Assembly (NCBI GenBank): GCA_002311455.1
Contig: DCAJ01000123.1
Coordinates: forward strand, 24,037 to 34,672
Origin: Anaerolineales bacterium UBA1136
GTDB lineage: Bacteria; Chloroflexota; Anaerolineae; Anaerolineales; UBA11657
Direction of reading: 5' to 3'
DNA: 10,636 bases
In this document: positions 1-7,809 of the stretch, piece by piece
Numbering within the stretch: the stretch's first letter is position 1
Layout: every line of letters starts with the position of its first letter
Position numbers and translations under genes: made by a program
The notes under the pieces: model-generated
Database searches by the model: none
Told to the model about the DNA's origin: nothing
Seen by the model: the letters and a program-made list of their open reading frames with translations, nothing else

Positions 1-12
1 TCAAATTGCTGA

Positions 13-1008
13 TTACTTATTTGGTGCAAATGTATCCATCATCAGATAAGGATCCCCCAAGGGATATAGCACAGGACATGTACATCCTCGATCAATATAC
101 TCGTTTACACGAGCACGAACTTCATCCGGTGTGCCAGTAGCACTAATACTCAAAACAAATTCATCAGGAACATACTGCATAGCCTTCATGATTTGATCCT
201 TGCTAGCGGGCCAACCCAGTACATTCTGAACCTTATCAACAATATCAGCAGATACACCTGAGGCTTGAGCAATGTGTGGTTGCTGTGCCAAGTACTGAGT
301 TAGTAATGTTTTTGCTCCCTCAATAGCCTTTGCTCGATCATCATGCACCGAGCATACTATCAATTGCGGACGATCAATGTCTTCCACATCACGACCAACA
401 CGTTTAGCTCCATCTTCTAATTGTTGCATTGCCCTATCATTATAATCCGGTGGCACGCAATAATTTAGTAGAACACCATCAGCAATCTCGCCTGTTAGCT
501 CCATCATTTTTGGCCCGGTAGCTCCAATATAGATAGGTACATTCCTTGGCTCACGTCGACCATGAACCACATCAAGCTCTACTCCTGTAAGTTGATGAAA
601 CTCACCTGTAAACGTGACATTTTCCAAAGCAAGTAGACTGCGCAGCAGCTGAACAGTCTCTCTCATGGCCAACAGAGGTTTACGACGACTGATCCCCACG
701 TTAGCTGCTAAAGGATCCCACCATGCTCCTATTCCACAAATAATCCGATCAGGTGCAAGATCATCTAAAGTAAGTAATGTTGAAGCCAGTAGTCCAATGT
801 TGCGTGTCCAATTATTTATTACACCAGAGCCAACCTTTAACATACTGGTGTTCGCTGCAAAAGCTGCCATTGGTACTATAGCATCCCTTACTAACCTGCT
901 TTCTGCCTGCCACACTGCCTCGAAACCCTTCTTCTCTGCATACTGAGCATATTTGATGCCATCACGCAAAGAGTGAGCATCCTGTAGATAAAGTGCTACC
1001 CTATCCAT
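13..1008 (-). CDS. LLM-class F420-dependent oxidoreductase (Mer-like)
   Basis: The 331-residue protein is full length for the luciferase-like monooxygenase (LLM) superfamily, a TIM-barrel group whose F420-using members transfer hydride between F420H2 and small substrates. Visible family blocks are the N-terminal barrel start (residues 1-35), RIICGIGAWW (88-97), and VPIYIGATGPKMMELTGEIADGVLLN (157-182, split here as VPIYIGATGPKMME and LTGEIADGVLLN). The last is typical of the methylene-tetrahydromethanopterin reductase-like branch. The ATG at 1008 has an excellent Shine-Dalgarno, AGGAGGTG (minus strand, 1016-1023), seven bases upstream. That site lies inside the 3' end of cofC, and the two genes overlap by 8 bp, so they are co-transcribed. 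Use of F420 rather than FMN is inferred from family and operon. The substrate cannot be read from the sequence. Confidence 0.9.
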   Translation of the reverse strand: MDRVALYLQDAHSLRDGIKYAQYAEKKGFEAVWQAESRLVRDAIVPMAAFAANTSMLKVGSGVINNWTRNIGLLASTLLTLDDLAPDRIICGIGAWWDPLAANVGISRRKPLLAMRETVQLLRSLLALENVTFTGEFHQLTGVELDVVHGRREPRNVPIYIGATGPKMMELTGEIADGVLLNYCVPPDYNDRAMQQLEDGAKRVGRDVEDIDRPQLIVCSVHDDRAKAIEGAKTLLTQYLAQQPHIAQASGVSADIVDKVQNVLGWPASKDQIMKAMQYVPDEFVLSISATGTPDEVRARVNEYIDRGCTCPVLYPLGDPYLMMDTFAPNK

Positions 1009-1639
1009 GTCCCTGCACCTCCTGTTGTGTATGTAACGCCATATGTTTTAGTCGTCTAAGATCTTCTGGATCATCAATATCAAATTCAACATTGGGAAGA
1101 CGACATATATATAATTCAGCCTTAAGGCGATTAGCTTCCTTTTTATGAGCCTTGAGACTGCCTTGTCCAAACTGGTACCGTAACATTCCGGGCGGTCTTA
1201 CAAAAAGTGCGTTAGTGCCAACACCATGTTGATCAGGCACAATCATTACCACCCTATCAGAATCTTTCACAACGATCATCTTTTCCACATCCCGCTTAAC
1301 CAGTAATGGTAAATCTGCAGGTAATATTAATAATCCTGTAGCACCAAGCGACATAGTCACGAGTGTTGCCTGATGTAATGCGCTGTTTAAGTCTGAATGA
1401 CTATCTTCTTTTACTATAGAAACTCCCTGATTGGCGGCCAATCTTAGAACACTGTCATCCTTACTTATTACTATTATATTTTCAATAAATTCTGATTCGG
1501 TCAGCATATTCAGGGTGCGTAAGAGCAAATTACGGATAAGGTCTTGCCTATCTTGTGCAGAAAGCACATCAGACAAGCGGCTTTTGCTACAATTTAGATG
1601 CTTGACCGGAACAATTGCCCAATTATTCATGACACTCAA
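1001..1639 (-). CDS. cofC: 2-phospho-L-lactate / phosphoenolpyruvate guanylyltransferase CofC (FbiD)
   Basis: This cytoplasmic nucleotidyltransferase couples GTP to 2-phospholactate (archaea) or phosphoenolpyruvate (bacterial FbiD), giving the activated unit used by CofD. Diagnostic blocks are WAIVPVKHLNCSKSRLSDVL (residues 7-26), LILPADLPLL (104-113), VPDQHGVGTNAL (134-145), FGQGSLKAHKKEA (157-169) and FDIDDPEDL (186-194). At 212 residues it matches the family's usual length. The TTG at 1639 overlaps the cofD stop (TTGA) and has GGAG ten bases upstream. An in-frame ATG at 1630 would remove three residues and is the alternative start, though it has poorer ribosome-binding spacing. The choice of PEP over 2-phospholactate is suggested only by the FbiB-C-like reductase in the same operon. 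Confidence 0.93.
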   Translation of the reverse strand: MSVMNNWAIVPVKHLNCSKSRLSDVLSAQDRQDLIRNLLLRTLNMLTESEFIENIIVISKDDSVLRLAANQGVSIVKEDSHSDLNSALHQATLVTMSLGATGLLILPADLPLLVKRDVEKMIVVKDSDRVVMIVPDQHGVGTNALFVRPPGMLRYQFGQGSLKAHKKEANRLKAELYICRLPNVEFDIDDPEDLRRLKHMALHTQQEVQGHG

Positions 1640-2598
1640 ATATGTGTAGCTCCAATTTCACTGGCAAAATCTATAATATTTTTTGCGAGACGTTTCTTCG
1701 ATTCTATCGAAGTCATAATTGTTTCTGTTACTAGCACACGTTGCCCAAGTTCTTCTATCTTACTGGACTCATCAGCATCTGTTATATCAATGACAAAACC
1801 ATCTAGAGCATCTTCATATCCTTTAGCAACAGATAATGCTGATGGATTGCAACCCAATTCGCGCATCATCTTAGCTGCTGGACCCTTGATGGCTTGACCA
1901 CCTACTATTGGAGATACAGCGATTATGGGTACTACAACATCCCGCAATTGATTACGAACACTTGGTAGAGACAATATAGGCGCTATACTAACATATGGAT
2001 TAGATGGACAAATTATTACTGCTTTAAGATCCTGTTCCTTTAAAGATTCAGATGCAAGCGGATTAAACACAGCATTTTCTATACCTTCAAATTCAAATCC
2101 ACGCACTTTGGGTGAGCATCCAAGACGAACAAAATACTCCTGAAATGGGATGAGGCCTATATCTGTATCCACCATAGTACGTACAGGATCATCACTCATT
2201 GGCAATACTCGTACAGATGTTCCCATTTTTGCACAAAAATCTGCTGTTATAGCACCCAATTTTTCACCAGAACGCATGCGATGCGTACGTTCTATATGTG
2301 TCGCCAAATCACGATCTCCTAAGCGAAACCAAGTATCACCACCTATTTCCCGAAGTGCTTCTAGAAAGTTCCAACTTTCTGACTCCAGACCCCAACCTGT
2401 CTCCAAATTATGAAGATCACACAATGTATACATTACTGTGTCCAAGTCTGGACATATATATAGACCTAAATACTCAAAGTCGTCAGCGGTGTTTACTACA
2501 ACTGTTAGCTTGCCAGGCCCAAGTACTTCTGCGAGTCCTTGGGCCAATTTGGCGCCACCTACCCCACCAGCCAAAGCTACAACCGACCCTATAGCCAC
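1636..2598 (-). CDS. cofD: 2-phospho-L-lactate (or enolpyruvyl) transferase CofD/FbiA
   Basis: It transfers the phospholactyl or phosphoenolpyruvyl group from the CofC product to FO, making F420-0 or dehydro-F420-0. The 320-residue length is normal for the family. Motifs are the N-terminal glycine-rich GGVGGAKLAQGL (11-22), NTADDFEYLGLYICPDLDTV (36-55), GDRDLATHIERT (94-105), CPSNPYVSI (197-205) and SPIVGGQAIKGPAAKMM (229-245). The start is GTG at 2598, supported by GAGG seven bases upstream within the preceding gene. It overlaps the nitroreductase gene by 10 bp and abuts cofC, so translational coupling is likely. Family identity is secure. Whether the product is F420-0 or its dehydro form cannot be decided from this gene alone. 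Confidence 0.95.
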   Translation of the reverse strand: MAIGSVVALAGGVGGAKLAQGLAEVLGPGKLTVVVNTADDFEYLGLYICPDLDTVMYTLCDLHNLETGWGLESESWNFLEALREIGGDTWFRLGDRDLATHIERTHRMRSGEKLGAITADFCAKMGTSVRVLPMSDDPVRTMVDTDIGLIPFQEYFVRLGCSPKVRGFEFEGIENAVFNPLASESLKEQDLKAVIICPSNPYVSIAPILSLPSVRNQLRDVVVPIIAVSPIVGGQAIKGPAAKMMRELGCNPSALSVAKGYEDALDGFVIDITDADESSKIEELGQRVLVTETIMTSIESKKRLAKNIIDFASEIGATHI

Positions 2599-3185
2599 CT
2601 AGTAACCTCAGATAACGAAAAACGTGACGGTATCTTACCAGCCTCATCTGGATAACCTACGGTAACAAGAGCTTGTGGATGCCAATCCTGTGGCAGTTTT
2701 AGAGTATCTATTACTGTGTCAGCACAAAACAAAGGAGCACACCTCCAACAAGCACCTAATCCCATTGCATGAGCAGCCAACAAAAGATTCTGGACTGCCA
2801 TAGCTGTACTCTGGACGGCCATCAGCAGTTCAGCATTATTTCTATGCTCATCTAAATATACATCCATATCGGACATGCTTAAGCAAACTACAATGACTGT
2901 TGGTGATCCAATTATTAATTTTAGCGATTTAGCAACATCACGTTCAATGATTTCTGGGTCGTCACCATCCTTTGTGCGATCGACACGCAACCTAGCTCCC
3001 ATAGCATTAGCAAGATTTTCTTTATGACAAGCATCTTGTAACACTGCAAATCTCCAAGGTTGCCTATTATGGGCAGAAGGAGCCCATATGGCAGCTTCAA
3101 GCAATGTATGCAATAAGTCGTTCTCCACTGAATCAGTAAGATAACGACGAATCGAGCGCCGTCTTTTTAATATCTGCTCAAACAA
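2589..3185 (-). CDS. nitroreductase-family protein, FbiB C-terminal-domain type (probable dehydro-F420-0 reductase)
   Basis: This 198-residue FMN-dependent nitroreductase-fold protein has RRRSIRRY (8-15), the flavin-binding APSAHNRQPWRFAVL (35-49), MGLGACW (141-147) and a C-terminal block FCADTVIDTLKLPQDW (153-168) followed by VTVGYPDEAG (174-183). Those C-terminal blocks align well, from memory, with the C-terminal domain of mycobacterial FbiB. That domain reduces dehydro-F420-0 and is fused there to a CofE-like domain. Here it is free-standing, while cofE sits two small genes upstream, so I infer the same reaction by a split protein. The start is TTG at 3185, preceded by an AGGCGGGTG ribosome-site-like stretch; no ATG fits the conserved N-terminus. 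It overlaps cofD by 10 bp. A generic NAD(P)H nitroreductase is the alternative. Confidence 0.85.
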   Translation of the reverse strand: MFEQILKRRRSIRRYLTDSVENDLLHTLLEAAIWAPSAHNRQPWRFAVLQDACHKENLANAMGARLRVDRTKDGDDPEIIERDVAKSLKLIIGSPTVIVVCLSMSDMDVYLDEHRNNAELLMAVQSTAMAVQNLLLAAHAMGLGACWRCAPLFCADTVIDTLKLPQDWHPQALVTVGYPDEAGKIPSRFSLSEVTRWL

Positions 3186-3237
3186 GAAGCACCCGCCTGA
3201 CCCTATTGCACATGACAGTTAATATCCCAAACGTAGT

Positions 3238-3468
3238 CTATTTTTCATAACTCTCCAGTAGAGCTAAAGCTATGATCTCAGATATGTATCTATTGCCCTC
3301 AGGCATCAAATATATAGAGTCTGCCCTGTATTTATCTAGGTCGACTTCGTGCAAATCTACAACAACGAATCTATCTAAATTACCAAATCGTTCCACCAGA
3401 CTAGAACCCAGTATATCTCCTCTAAGTTCAAGTATACGCTTTAAATCATATATTCTTATCCCATACAT
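3238..3468 (-). pseudogene. short ORF resembling the C-terminal end of an SGNH/GDSL hydrolase, probable remnant
   Basis: This 76-codon frame starts at an ATG inside the 3' end of the PPOX gene (13-bp overlap) and ends 52 bp before the nitroreductase. Its second half, VVVDLHEVDL (35-44) then DSIYLMPEGNRYISEIIALA (residues 50-69), resembles the last block of SGNH/GDSL esterases, where the pattern is DxxHL-P-G-x-x-x-A-E-x-I. The Asp of the catalytic Asp-x-x-His pair is present but the His position is Tyr (Y53). The nucleophile and oxyanion blocks are missing because the ORF is far too short. No clear Shine-Dalgarno precedes the ATG. I read it as a decayed or truncated hydrolase tail. A functional small protein translated by coupling to the PPOX gene remains possible. 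Confidence 0.45.
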
Positions 3469-3854
3469 GAAATCAAATCAGGAACGAATTTGTAAGTTAC
3501 TCTGATCTCACCACCGTAACCATCATACGGTCCACCTGTATATTTCATGGAAAGATGATCTATCATTTCACGCGCACCTTCCTCGGTGATCTCGACCACC
3601 CTGCCACGTATCTGAATGTAACGATATGGATTTTTAGGATCTGAAATAGCCATAGCAACTAGACCACTACGACGCATAGCTTTATCTTTCACTCTTCCCC
3701 GAGCACTGTTCAAAATAACATATTCACCATCATAATCAAACCATAATGGCGTCACGTGAGGAGTTCCATCTTTCAAAGACAAAGCTAAGTTTGCAAAAGC
3801 CCTTTTGTCCCAAGATAAGAGATCCTGATATTTTTCTGATATCGCAGTAGACAT
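3456..3854 (-). CDS. PPOX-class (pyridoxamine 5'-phosphate oxidase-like) probable F420-dependent enzyme
   Basis: This 132-residue protein has the split beta-barrel fold of the flavin/deazaflavin-binding PPOX family, Rv1155-like. Family features are GTPHVTPLWFDYDGEYVILN (30-49), the basic RGRVKDKAMRR (52-62) that in relatives contacts the cofactor phosphate and tail, VAMAISDPKNPYRYIQIRG (66-84) and a C-terminal beta strand. The NPYRY motif is characteristic of the F420-binding subgroup. The ATG at 3854 has a strong AGGAGG about five bases upstream, in the 12-bp gap after cofE. Location in the F420 operon supports F420 over FMN as cofactor, but the substrate is unknown. Related proteins reduce biliverdin, quinones or other conjugated small molecules, or bind F420 without a known substrate. 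Confidence 0.88.
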   Translation of the reverse strand: MSTAISEKYQDLLSWDKRAFANLALSLKDGTPHVTPLWFDYDGEYVILNSARGRVKDKAMRRSGLVAMAISDPKNPYRYIQIRGRVVEITEEGAREMIDHLSMKYTGGPYDGYGGEIRVTYKFVPDLISCMG

Positions 3855-3866
3855 ACAACCTCCTGA

Positions 3867-4640
3867 TTATCGGAATAAATCTTCTTGTTTGTTGCGTAAT
3901 AAATCAGATGCCTTTCCTGTAGACAATGGATAAGGCACTCCCCGAACATGTACTACCGGTCGCATCTCATCACCCTGACCCATCAATACGGAGGCTGCAG
4001 CTGCAATTTCATCAGCTAGACCTATCTGGGTTATCTTAAGATCTGTTCCAAATATATCGGGGCGACCACGCAAGTCCAGCAAAGCGGGTAGGCCTGCAGA
4101 ACCCAAAGCCACTCCTACTGTACCATTTCGCCAAGCACGACCATGGCTGTCATTGATGATGATCCCCACGCAAACCCCTGTTTCTGTCTCTATTCTATTC
4201 CGGATTTCACCGCAAATCTTATCTGGGTCAGTAGGCAAAAGCAATACACGAGAATGTCCTTCACTCTGATCTATATTAGAACTATCTACTCCAGCATTAG
4301 CTAGAACGAAACCAAGCCGATGCTCGGTAACCAGAATCCCTGTACTTTTGCGCACCACATCAGTCGATTCTGACAAAATGACCTCGACCAACCTGGGGTC
4401 TTTTTCAACTTCATCGGCTAAGCAACGAGCATATTCTGACGGAATGACTTTCTCCAAATCTACATATCTGTCCTCTGCCTTAGAAACAATTTTTTGCGTT
4501 ATAACAATCACGTCACCTGGCTCGAGTACAATTTCGCTACGATCTAAGGCAGTTTCAACAATTAGTGTAATGTCATCACCTGGACTTACTGAAGGTATAT
4601 CCAATAGCGCCGTCAGTACAAGCCGCTCCATTGCAGTCAT
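3867..4640 (-). CDS. cofE: coenzyme F420-0:L-glutamate ligase CofE (stand-alone)
   Basis: It adds gamma-linked glutamates to F420-0 using GTP and divalent or monovalent cations, producing the polyglutamyl tail. At 257 residues it matches stand-alone CofE rather than the two-domain FbiB of about 450 residues. Conserved blocks are PGDVIVITQKIVSKAEDR (41-58), ANAGVDSSNI (114-123), LLPTDPD (134-140), INDSHGRAWRNGTVGVALG (162-180), RGRPDIFGTDLKITQIGLAD (191-210) and VVHVRGVPY (229-237). The start is ATG at 4640; an ATG three codons on (4631) is equally possible, and neither has a clear Shine-Dalgarno. There are 55 bp to npdG upstream and 12 bp to the PPOX gene downstream. The FbiB-C-type partner is encoded separately in the same operon. 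Confidence 0.95.
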   Translation of the reverse strand: MTAMERLVLTALLDIPSVSPGDDITLIVETALDRSEIVLEPGDVIVITQKIVSKAEDRYVDLEKVIPSEYARCLADEVEKDPRLVEVILSESTDVVRKSTGILVTEHRLGFVLANAGVDSSNIDQSEGHSRVLLLPTDPDKICGEIRNRIETETGVCVGIIINDSHGRAWRNGTVGVALGSAGLPALLDLRGRPDIFGTDLKITQIGLADEIAAAASVLMGQGDEMRPVVHVRGVPYPLSTGKASDLLRNKQEDLFR

Positions 4641-4695
4641 CAGAAAAACTTGGAAGTGCTCAAATTAAAGATAGACAGTACCGAAATAACCTTTA

Positions 4696-5370
4696 TCATT
4701 TTTCAGATCTAGAAATACCAGTAACTCTAATTCCTGCATCCTTAATCCTATAATGTTTGTTCAAACTAATAAGCACTGGGGTGAGAGATTCAATCGCAAT
4801 AGCATTTACCAACGAACCAGCATGGAGTCCAGACATGCCAGCCGCCTCTACCAGGGTGATCACCTCTTCACAGGCTGTAGCATCATTGCCACACACCAAC
4901 ACATCACAATCAATGTCCCTTTCCGGATCTCGCAGGTGCGCAGCCGAGATATTTTGAAAGGCAGATACTACCCTAACATCTGGGCCGAGTATTTCTTGTG
5001 CCTCCAACCCAGCAGCGCCACCTGAAGGTAGATGAACATGAGCTACCTTTAGGGGCACTAGAGGTACAGTCACATCTACTAATACCTTGCCTTGTAAAGA
5101 TTCCTTTAGGTCCAACAAAGTTTCTCGATGTGCACTATATGGAACTGTGAGCACACCAATTTGACATGCTTTTGCAGCACCCAAATTATTCTTACCTACC
5201 AACTGTTTTTTTTCATCTGGAACTCGAAGGTTAAGTTCAGCAGCTTTGCCCAAAGCTTTATCCAAAGAGCGAGAACCAATCGTGACTGGATATCCAGCAT
5301 ACACCCAGCGTAAAGCTAACCCACTACCCTCTGCACCGGTTCCACCAATAATTGATATTGAAGGTAACAT
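4696..5370 (-). CDS. npdG: F420-dependent NADP oxidoreductase (F420H2:NADP+ oxidoreductase)
   Basis: This Rossmann-fold enzyme moves hydride between F420H2 and NADP+, supplying reduced F420 or recycling it. The N-terminus carries ISIIGGTGAEGSGLALRW (5-22) and VTIGSRSLDKA (29-39), with an Arg positioned for the NADP 2'-phosphate. SAFQNISAAHL (136-146) and the terminal helical segment complete the fold. I place the start at ATG 5370 because the family begins immediately before the glycine-rich loop. This gives 224 residues, the usual size. The open frame extends further upstream to 5502, but that part overlaps the amidohydrolase gene and has no family similarity. No strong Shine-Dalgarno is visible. 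The gene starts 16 bp after the amidohydrolase stop, so it is probably reached by the same transcript. Confidence 0.92.
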   Translation of the reverse strand: MLPSISIIGGTGAEGSGLALRWVYAGYPVTIGSRSLDKALGKAAELNLRVPDEKKQLVGKNNLGAAKACQIGVLTVPYSAHRETLLDLKESLQGKVLVDVTVPLVPLKVAHVHLPSGGAAGLEAQEILGPDVRVVSAFQNISAAHLRDPERDIDCDVLVCGNDATACEEVITLVEAAGMSGLHAGSLVNAIAIESLTPVLISLNKHYRIKDAGIRVTGISRSEK

Positions 5371-5386
5371 AAAATTTGTTGTACTA

Positions 5387-6727
5387 TTAAGTATTAGAAA
5401 ACCGCTTCCATGCTGCACCAGCCAGCTCTCTGCTACGTTTAGTAATTTCAACTTCATCAAGAAATAGAAGTTGTCTGTCTCGCATAAGTACTTTGCCACC
5501 ACAGATAGTAGTATTTACCATCCCAGCTTCGAACCCGAAAATGATATGCCAGGGCAAATTATCGTAACTAAGTGGAGTTGTAGCTTCATAATCGACAATA
5601 ATTATATCGGCATATGCACCCACTTCCAGTACACCCACGGGAACCTCATGAAATAATCGACTTGCTAATGCAGAATTATTGCTAACACCCATATCGACGA
5701 TAGTATTACCTGTAACCCTGCGGGGGTCCAAATTAGACACCTTATGAAGCAAATAGGCCATTTTCCAATCTGCCCACATGTTGTTTGAAAAACCATCATT
5801 GCCCAGACCTACTCGTATGCCGTTATTTAACATATACTCGACATCAGCTGTCCCAACTCCATTATTCATATTGGAACGTGGCTGATGAGTTACCCATGTT
5901 CCAGTCTCGGACAATATGTCTGTTTCATTAGGACTAATATGCACACAATGTGCAGCTATTGTATCAGGACCGAGTATTCCAAATTTCTGCAGACGTTCGA
6001 CTACCCTTAATCCTGATTTCTCCATACTATGTTCCTGATCAGCGTTATGTTCTGCCACATGAATATGAAAACCGACTCCATCGGGCACAGCCGTACTACA
6101 AGCTTCGAGAGTAGTATCACTAAGTGACATAGATGCATGCAAACCAAACATACCTCTAAGACGACTGTGTCGGTCTCCATTACCTATAGATTTAATGAAT
6201 CGCAGATTCTCTTCTATGCCTGCTTTTGTGTAGCTTGCTCCGTGCCTATCAGAAACTTCATAGCAGAGTACCGAACGTAGACCAGACTGATTCACTGCTT
6301 CAGCAATAATATCAAGAGATCCATCCACATAAGAAGCACTAGCATGATGATCAATCAAAGTAGTAGTGCCATGCTTGACGGCATCCAAAAGACAGACAAG
6401 AGCACCAAACCTAACATCTTCTTCAGTTAACACCTGATCCAATTTCCACCAAAGTCGTTCTAGTATTTCCGGAAAATCTCTTGGAGGATTGCCAGGTATT
6501 GACAATCCCCGTGCAAATGCTCCATAAAAATGGGTATGAGCACATATGTTACCTGGCATTACCAAATTGCCACGTGCATCAATTACTTTCTTGTCTGGAT
6601 ACTTGTTTAACAAATCAACGGTATCACCTATGTCAACTATACGAGCATCCTCAACCAACAATGCACCATCTGTAATTATTCTGCCATCATGACCCCAAAT
6701 CACTATTTGTCCATTAGTAATCAGCAT
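5387..6727 (-). CDS. ssnA: SsnA-like metal-dependent amidohydrolase (aminohydrolase family)
   Basis: This 446-residue TIM-barrel metallo-hydrolase belongs to the ATZ/TRZ and guanine/cytosine deaminase superfamily. Metal-site features are HTH (H64, H66), HIHVAEHNAD (221-230, with H223 and E226), AAHCVH (H260) and GLGNDGFSNNMW (307-318, D311). The blocks HHASASYVDGSLDIIAEA (127-144) and VLCYEVSDRHG (153-163) are those of the putative aminohydrolase SsnA, which elsewhere accompanies purine/selenium-hydroxylase genes. The natural reaction of SsnA is not firmly known; deamination or hydrolytic ring chemistry is expected. ATG 6727 is chosen because GGAGGT lies seven bases upstream. A GTG at 6742 would lie upstream of that site. 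It is the first gene of the tight minus-strand run, an unusual neighbour for F420 genes. Confidence 0.88.
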   Translation of the reverse strand: MLITNGQIVIWGHDGRIITDGALLVEDARIVDIGDTVDLLNKYPDKKVIDARGNLVMPGNICAHTHFYGAFARGLSIPGNPPRDFPEILERLWWKLDQVLTEEDVRFGALVCLLDAVKHGTTTLIDHHASASYVDGSLDIIAEAVNQSGLRSVLCYEVSDRHGASYTKAGIEENLRFIKSIGNGDRHSRLRGMFGLHASMSLSDTTLEACSTAVPDGVGFHIHVAEHNADQEHSMEKSGLRVVERLQKFGILGPDTIAAHCVHISPNETDILSETGTWVTHQPRSNMNNGVGTADVEYMLNNGIRVGLGNDGFSNNMWADWKMAYLLHKVSNLDPRRVTGNTIVDMGVSNNSALASRLFHEVPVGVLEVGAYADIIIVDYEATTPLSYDNLPWHIIFGFEAGMVNTTICGGKVLMRDRQLLFLDEVEITKRSRELAGAAWKRFSNT

Positions 6728-6757
6728 TAGACATACCTCCACCCCTGTAAATCTCTG

Positions 6758-6786
6758 TCTATAAAAACGCTATCCGAATATGTCCG
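6758..6786 (-). promoter_or_regulatory. weak candidate promoter for the ssnA-F420 operon
   Basis: On the minus strand CGGACA (6781-6786) and TATAGA (6758-6763) are separated by 17 bp, each matching four of six sigma70 consensus bases. A transcript would start about 20-25 bases before the ssnA ATG, leaving room for its GGAGGT site. A second overlapping option is GTGACA (6798-6803) with TATTCG (6775-6780), also at 17 bp. The location in the only sizeable gap upstream of the run supports a promoter here, but sequence support is weak. No factor-independent terminator was seen between the amidase stop and this point, so read-through from the amidase is possible. Confidence 0.3.
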
Positions 6787-6912
6787 CAAACAAGAATTGT
6801 CACAAAGATACCTAACACCATACACAATGAATGACTGTAGATCAACAACTTGGGCTTCTAACATAAACATAACAATGCTAAACCACCCGGAAGATACAGA
6901 AGAAACTATTCT

Positions 6913-7698
6913 TCATTCTACTATCCCCAATGACTCATTTCTAACGTAGCATAGTATTCCATTTGCAACGCCTTGTGCCACTGTAGATGCATTATTGGTT
7001 ATCATATCTCGATCTAGATTCATGAATCCAACCTCTATAATTGCAGCCGGGGTCTTCGCATTCACTTCACGAAATGCATGATAATACTGCATATCATACG
7101 TAATACTGCCAGGGTGAAAATTCATTTTAGTGGCGGCTTCATAACGCCCTATAATACAGCTTACCAGGCTATTGGATTCTACTGGAGTCTGTGTCTCCAA
7201 AGATGCAGTCACCTTATAGCCTGTAGCCTCGTCATTAATATAATCGCAGGAATCAGCATGTATCGAAACAAGAGCTCTAGCTGAGTAGTTGGTCAGACGA
7301 TCATCAAATTCGTTGAGAATATCCACGTCAAATCCTTCCGAATATAATGTATCCTTGACTTGTTCTGCAATATTCAAGTTTATCTCCGCCTCCGTAAGAC
7401 CATCCGGACATACGGCCCCTGAGTCATTGCCACTATGGCCAGCAACGATACCAATAAGTTCCCTAGGTTCTGGTGTATTAGTTGGAGGTAAAGGACTGGC
7501 ATTACGTCCTACTCTGGTAGCCATAGCTCGCGCAATATCACGAGCCGCACTGCGAGGCAGCACTGAGGCAGGTGTCCACAATGTGAAAGCAGTGGCAACG
7601 ACCATCCCAACCAATAACACTACTCCTATATATCTTACTATCTCGAGGAATCCTTTCCCAAACCCGATTCTATGCTCTGGCAAGTGTTCATAATCCAT
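6913..7698 (-). CDS. membrane-anchored N-acetylmuramoyl-L-alanine amidase (Amidase_3)
   Basis: It is predicted to cleave the bond between MurNAc and the stem peptide of peptidoglycan outside the cytoplasmic membrane. The 261-residue protein has a short basic N-terminus, one hydrophobic segment (about 22-42, an uncleaved anchor or signal), a proline-rich linker (about 68-79) and an Amidase_3 domain to the end. Zinc ligands are H88 (AGHSG), E103 (LTEAEIN) and H147 (SIHADS). The catalytic glutamate is E222 in IIEVGFMN, so the active site looks intact. ATG 7698 is chosen for the AGGG eight bases upstream; a TTG at 7734 is in frame but has no ribosome site. Some Chloroflexota, including Dehalococcoidia, lack a classical peptidoglycan wall, so an intact amidase here is informative about the host or about a role in attacking other cells. 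Confidence 0.85.
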   Translation of the reverse strand: MDYEHLPEHRIGFGKGFLEIVRYIGVVLLVGMVVATAFTLWTPASVLPRSAARDIARAMATRVGRNASPLPPTNTPEPRELIGIVAGHSGNDSGAVCPDGLTEAEINLNIAEQVKDTLYSEGFDVDILNEFDDRLTNYSARALVSIHADSCDYINDEATGYKVTASLETQTPVESNSLVSCIIGRYEAATKMNFHPGSITYDMQYYHAFREVNAKTPAAIIEVGFMNLDRDMITNNASTVAQGVANGILCYVRNESLGIVE

Positions 7699-7798
7699 TT
7701 GGCTAACCCTACATTCTAGTCTATTTTCAGACAAATCATCTTAAGTCTCTGTCGCAAGAATAGTGCCGTATATTATTGCAAAGTCACAAATGGAAATA

Positions 7799-7809
7799 GT
7801 TGACATTCA
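7799..7809 (+). repeat. 11-bp direct repeat, copy 1 (overlaps the -35 element)
   Basis: GTTGACATTCA occurs here and identically at 7939-7949, exactly 140 bp downstream. This copy covers the -35 hexamer of the predicted cysM promoter, so a protein bound here could compete with RNA polymerase. It may also be chance, because the word contains the common hexamer TTGACA. Confidence 0.4.

Noticed and set aside
5371..5502. 44-residue N-terminal extension of npdG
   Set aside because: It overlaps the amidohydrolase coding end, lacks similarity to the family, and the Rossmann motif begins right after the ATG at 5370.
6728..6742. GTG start upstream for the amidohydrolase
   Set aside because: The GGAGGT ribosome site lies between this GTG and the ATG at 6727, so the ATG is the supported start.
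7289..7693. 134-codon open frame antisense to the amidase
   Set aside because: The opposite strand encodes an amidase with a complete active site; the antisense product has no recognisable motif and a low-complexity, Ser/Pro-rich composition typical of shadows.
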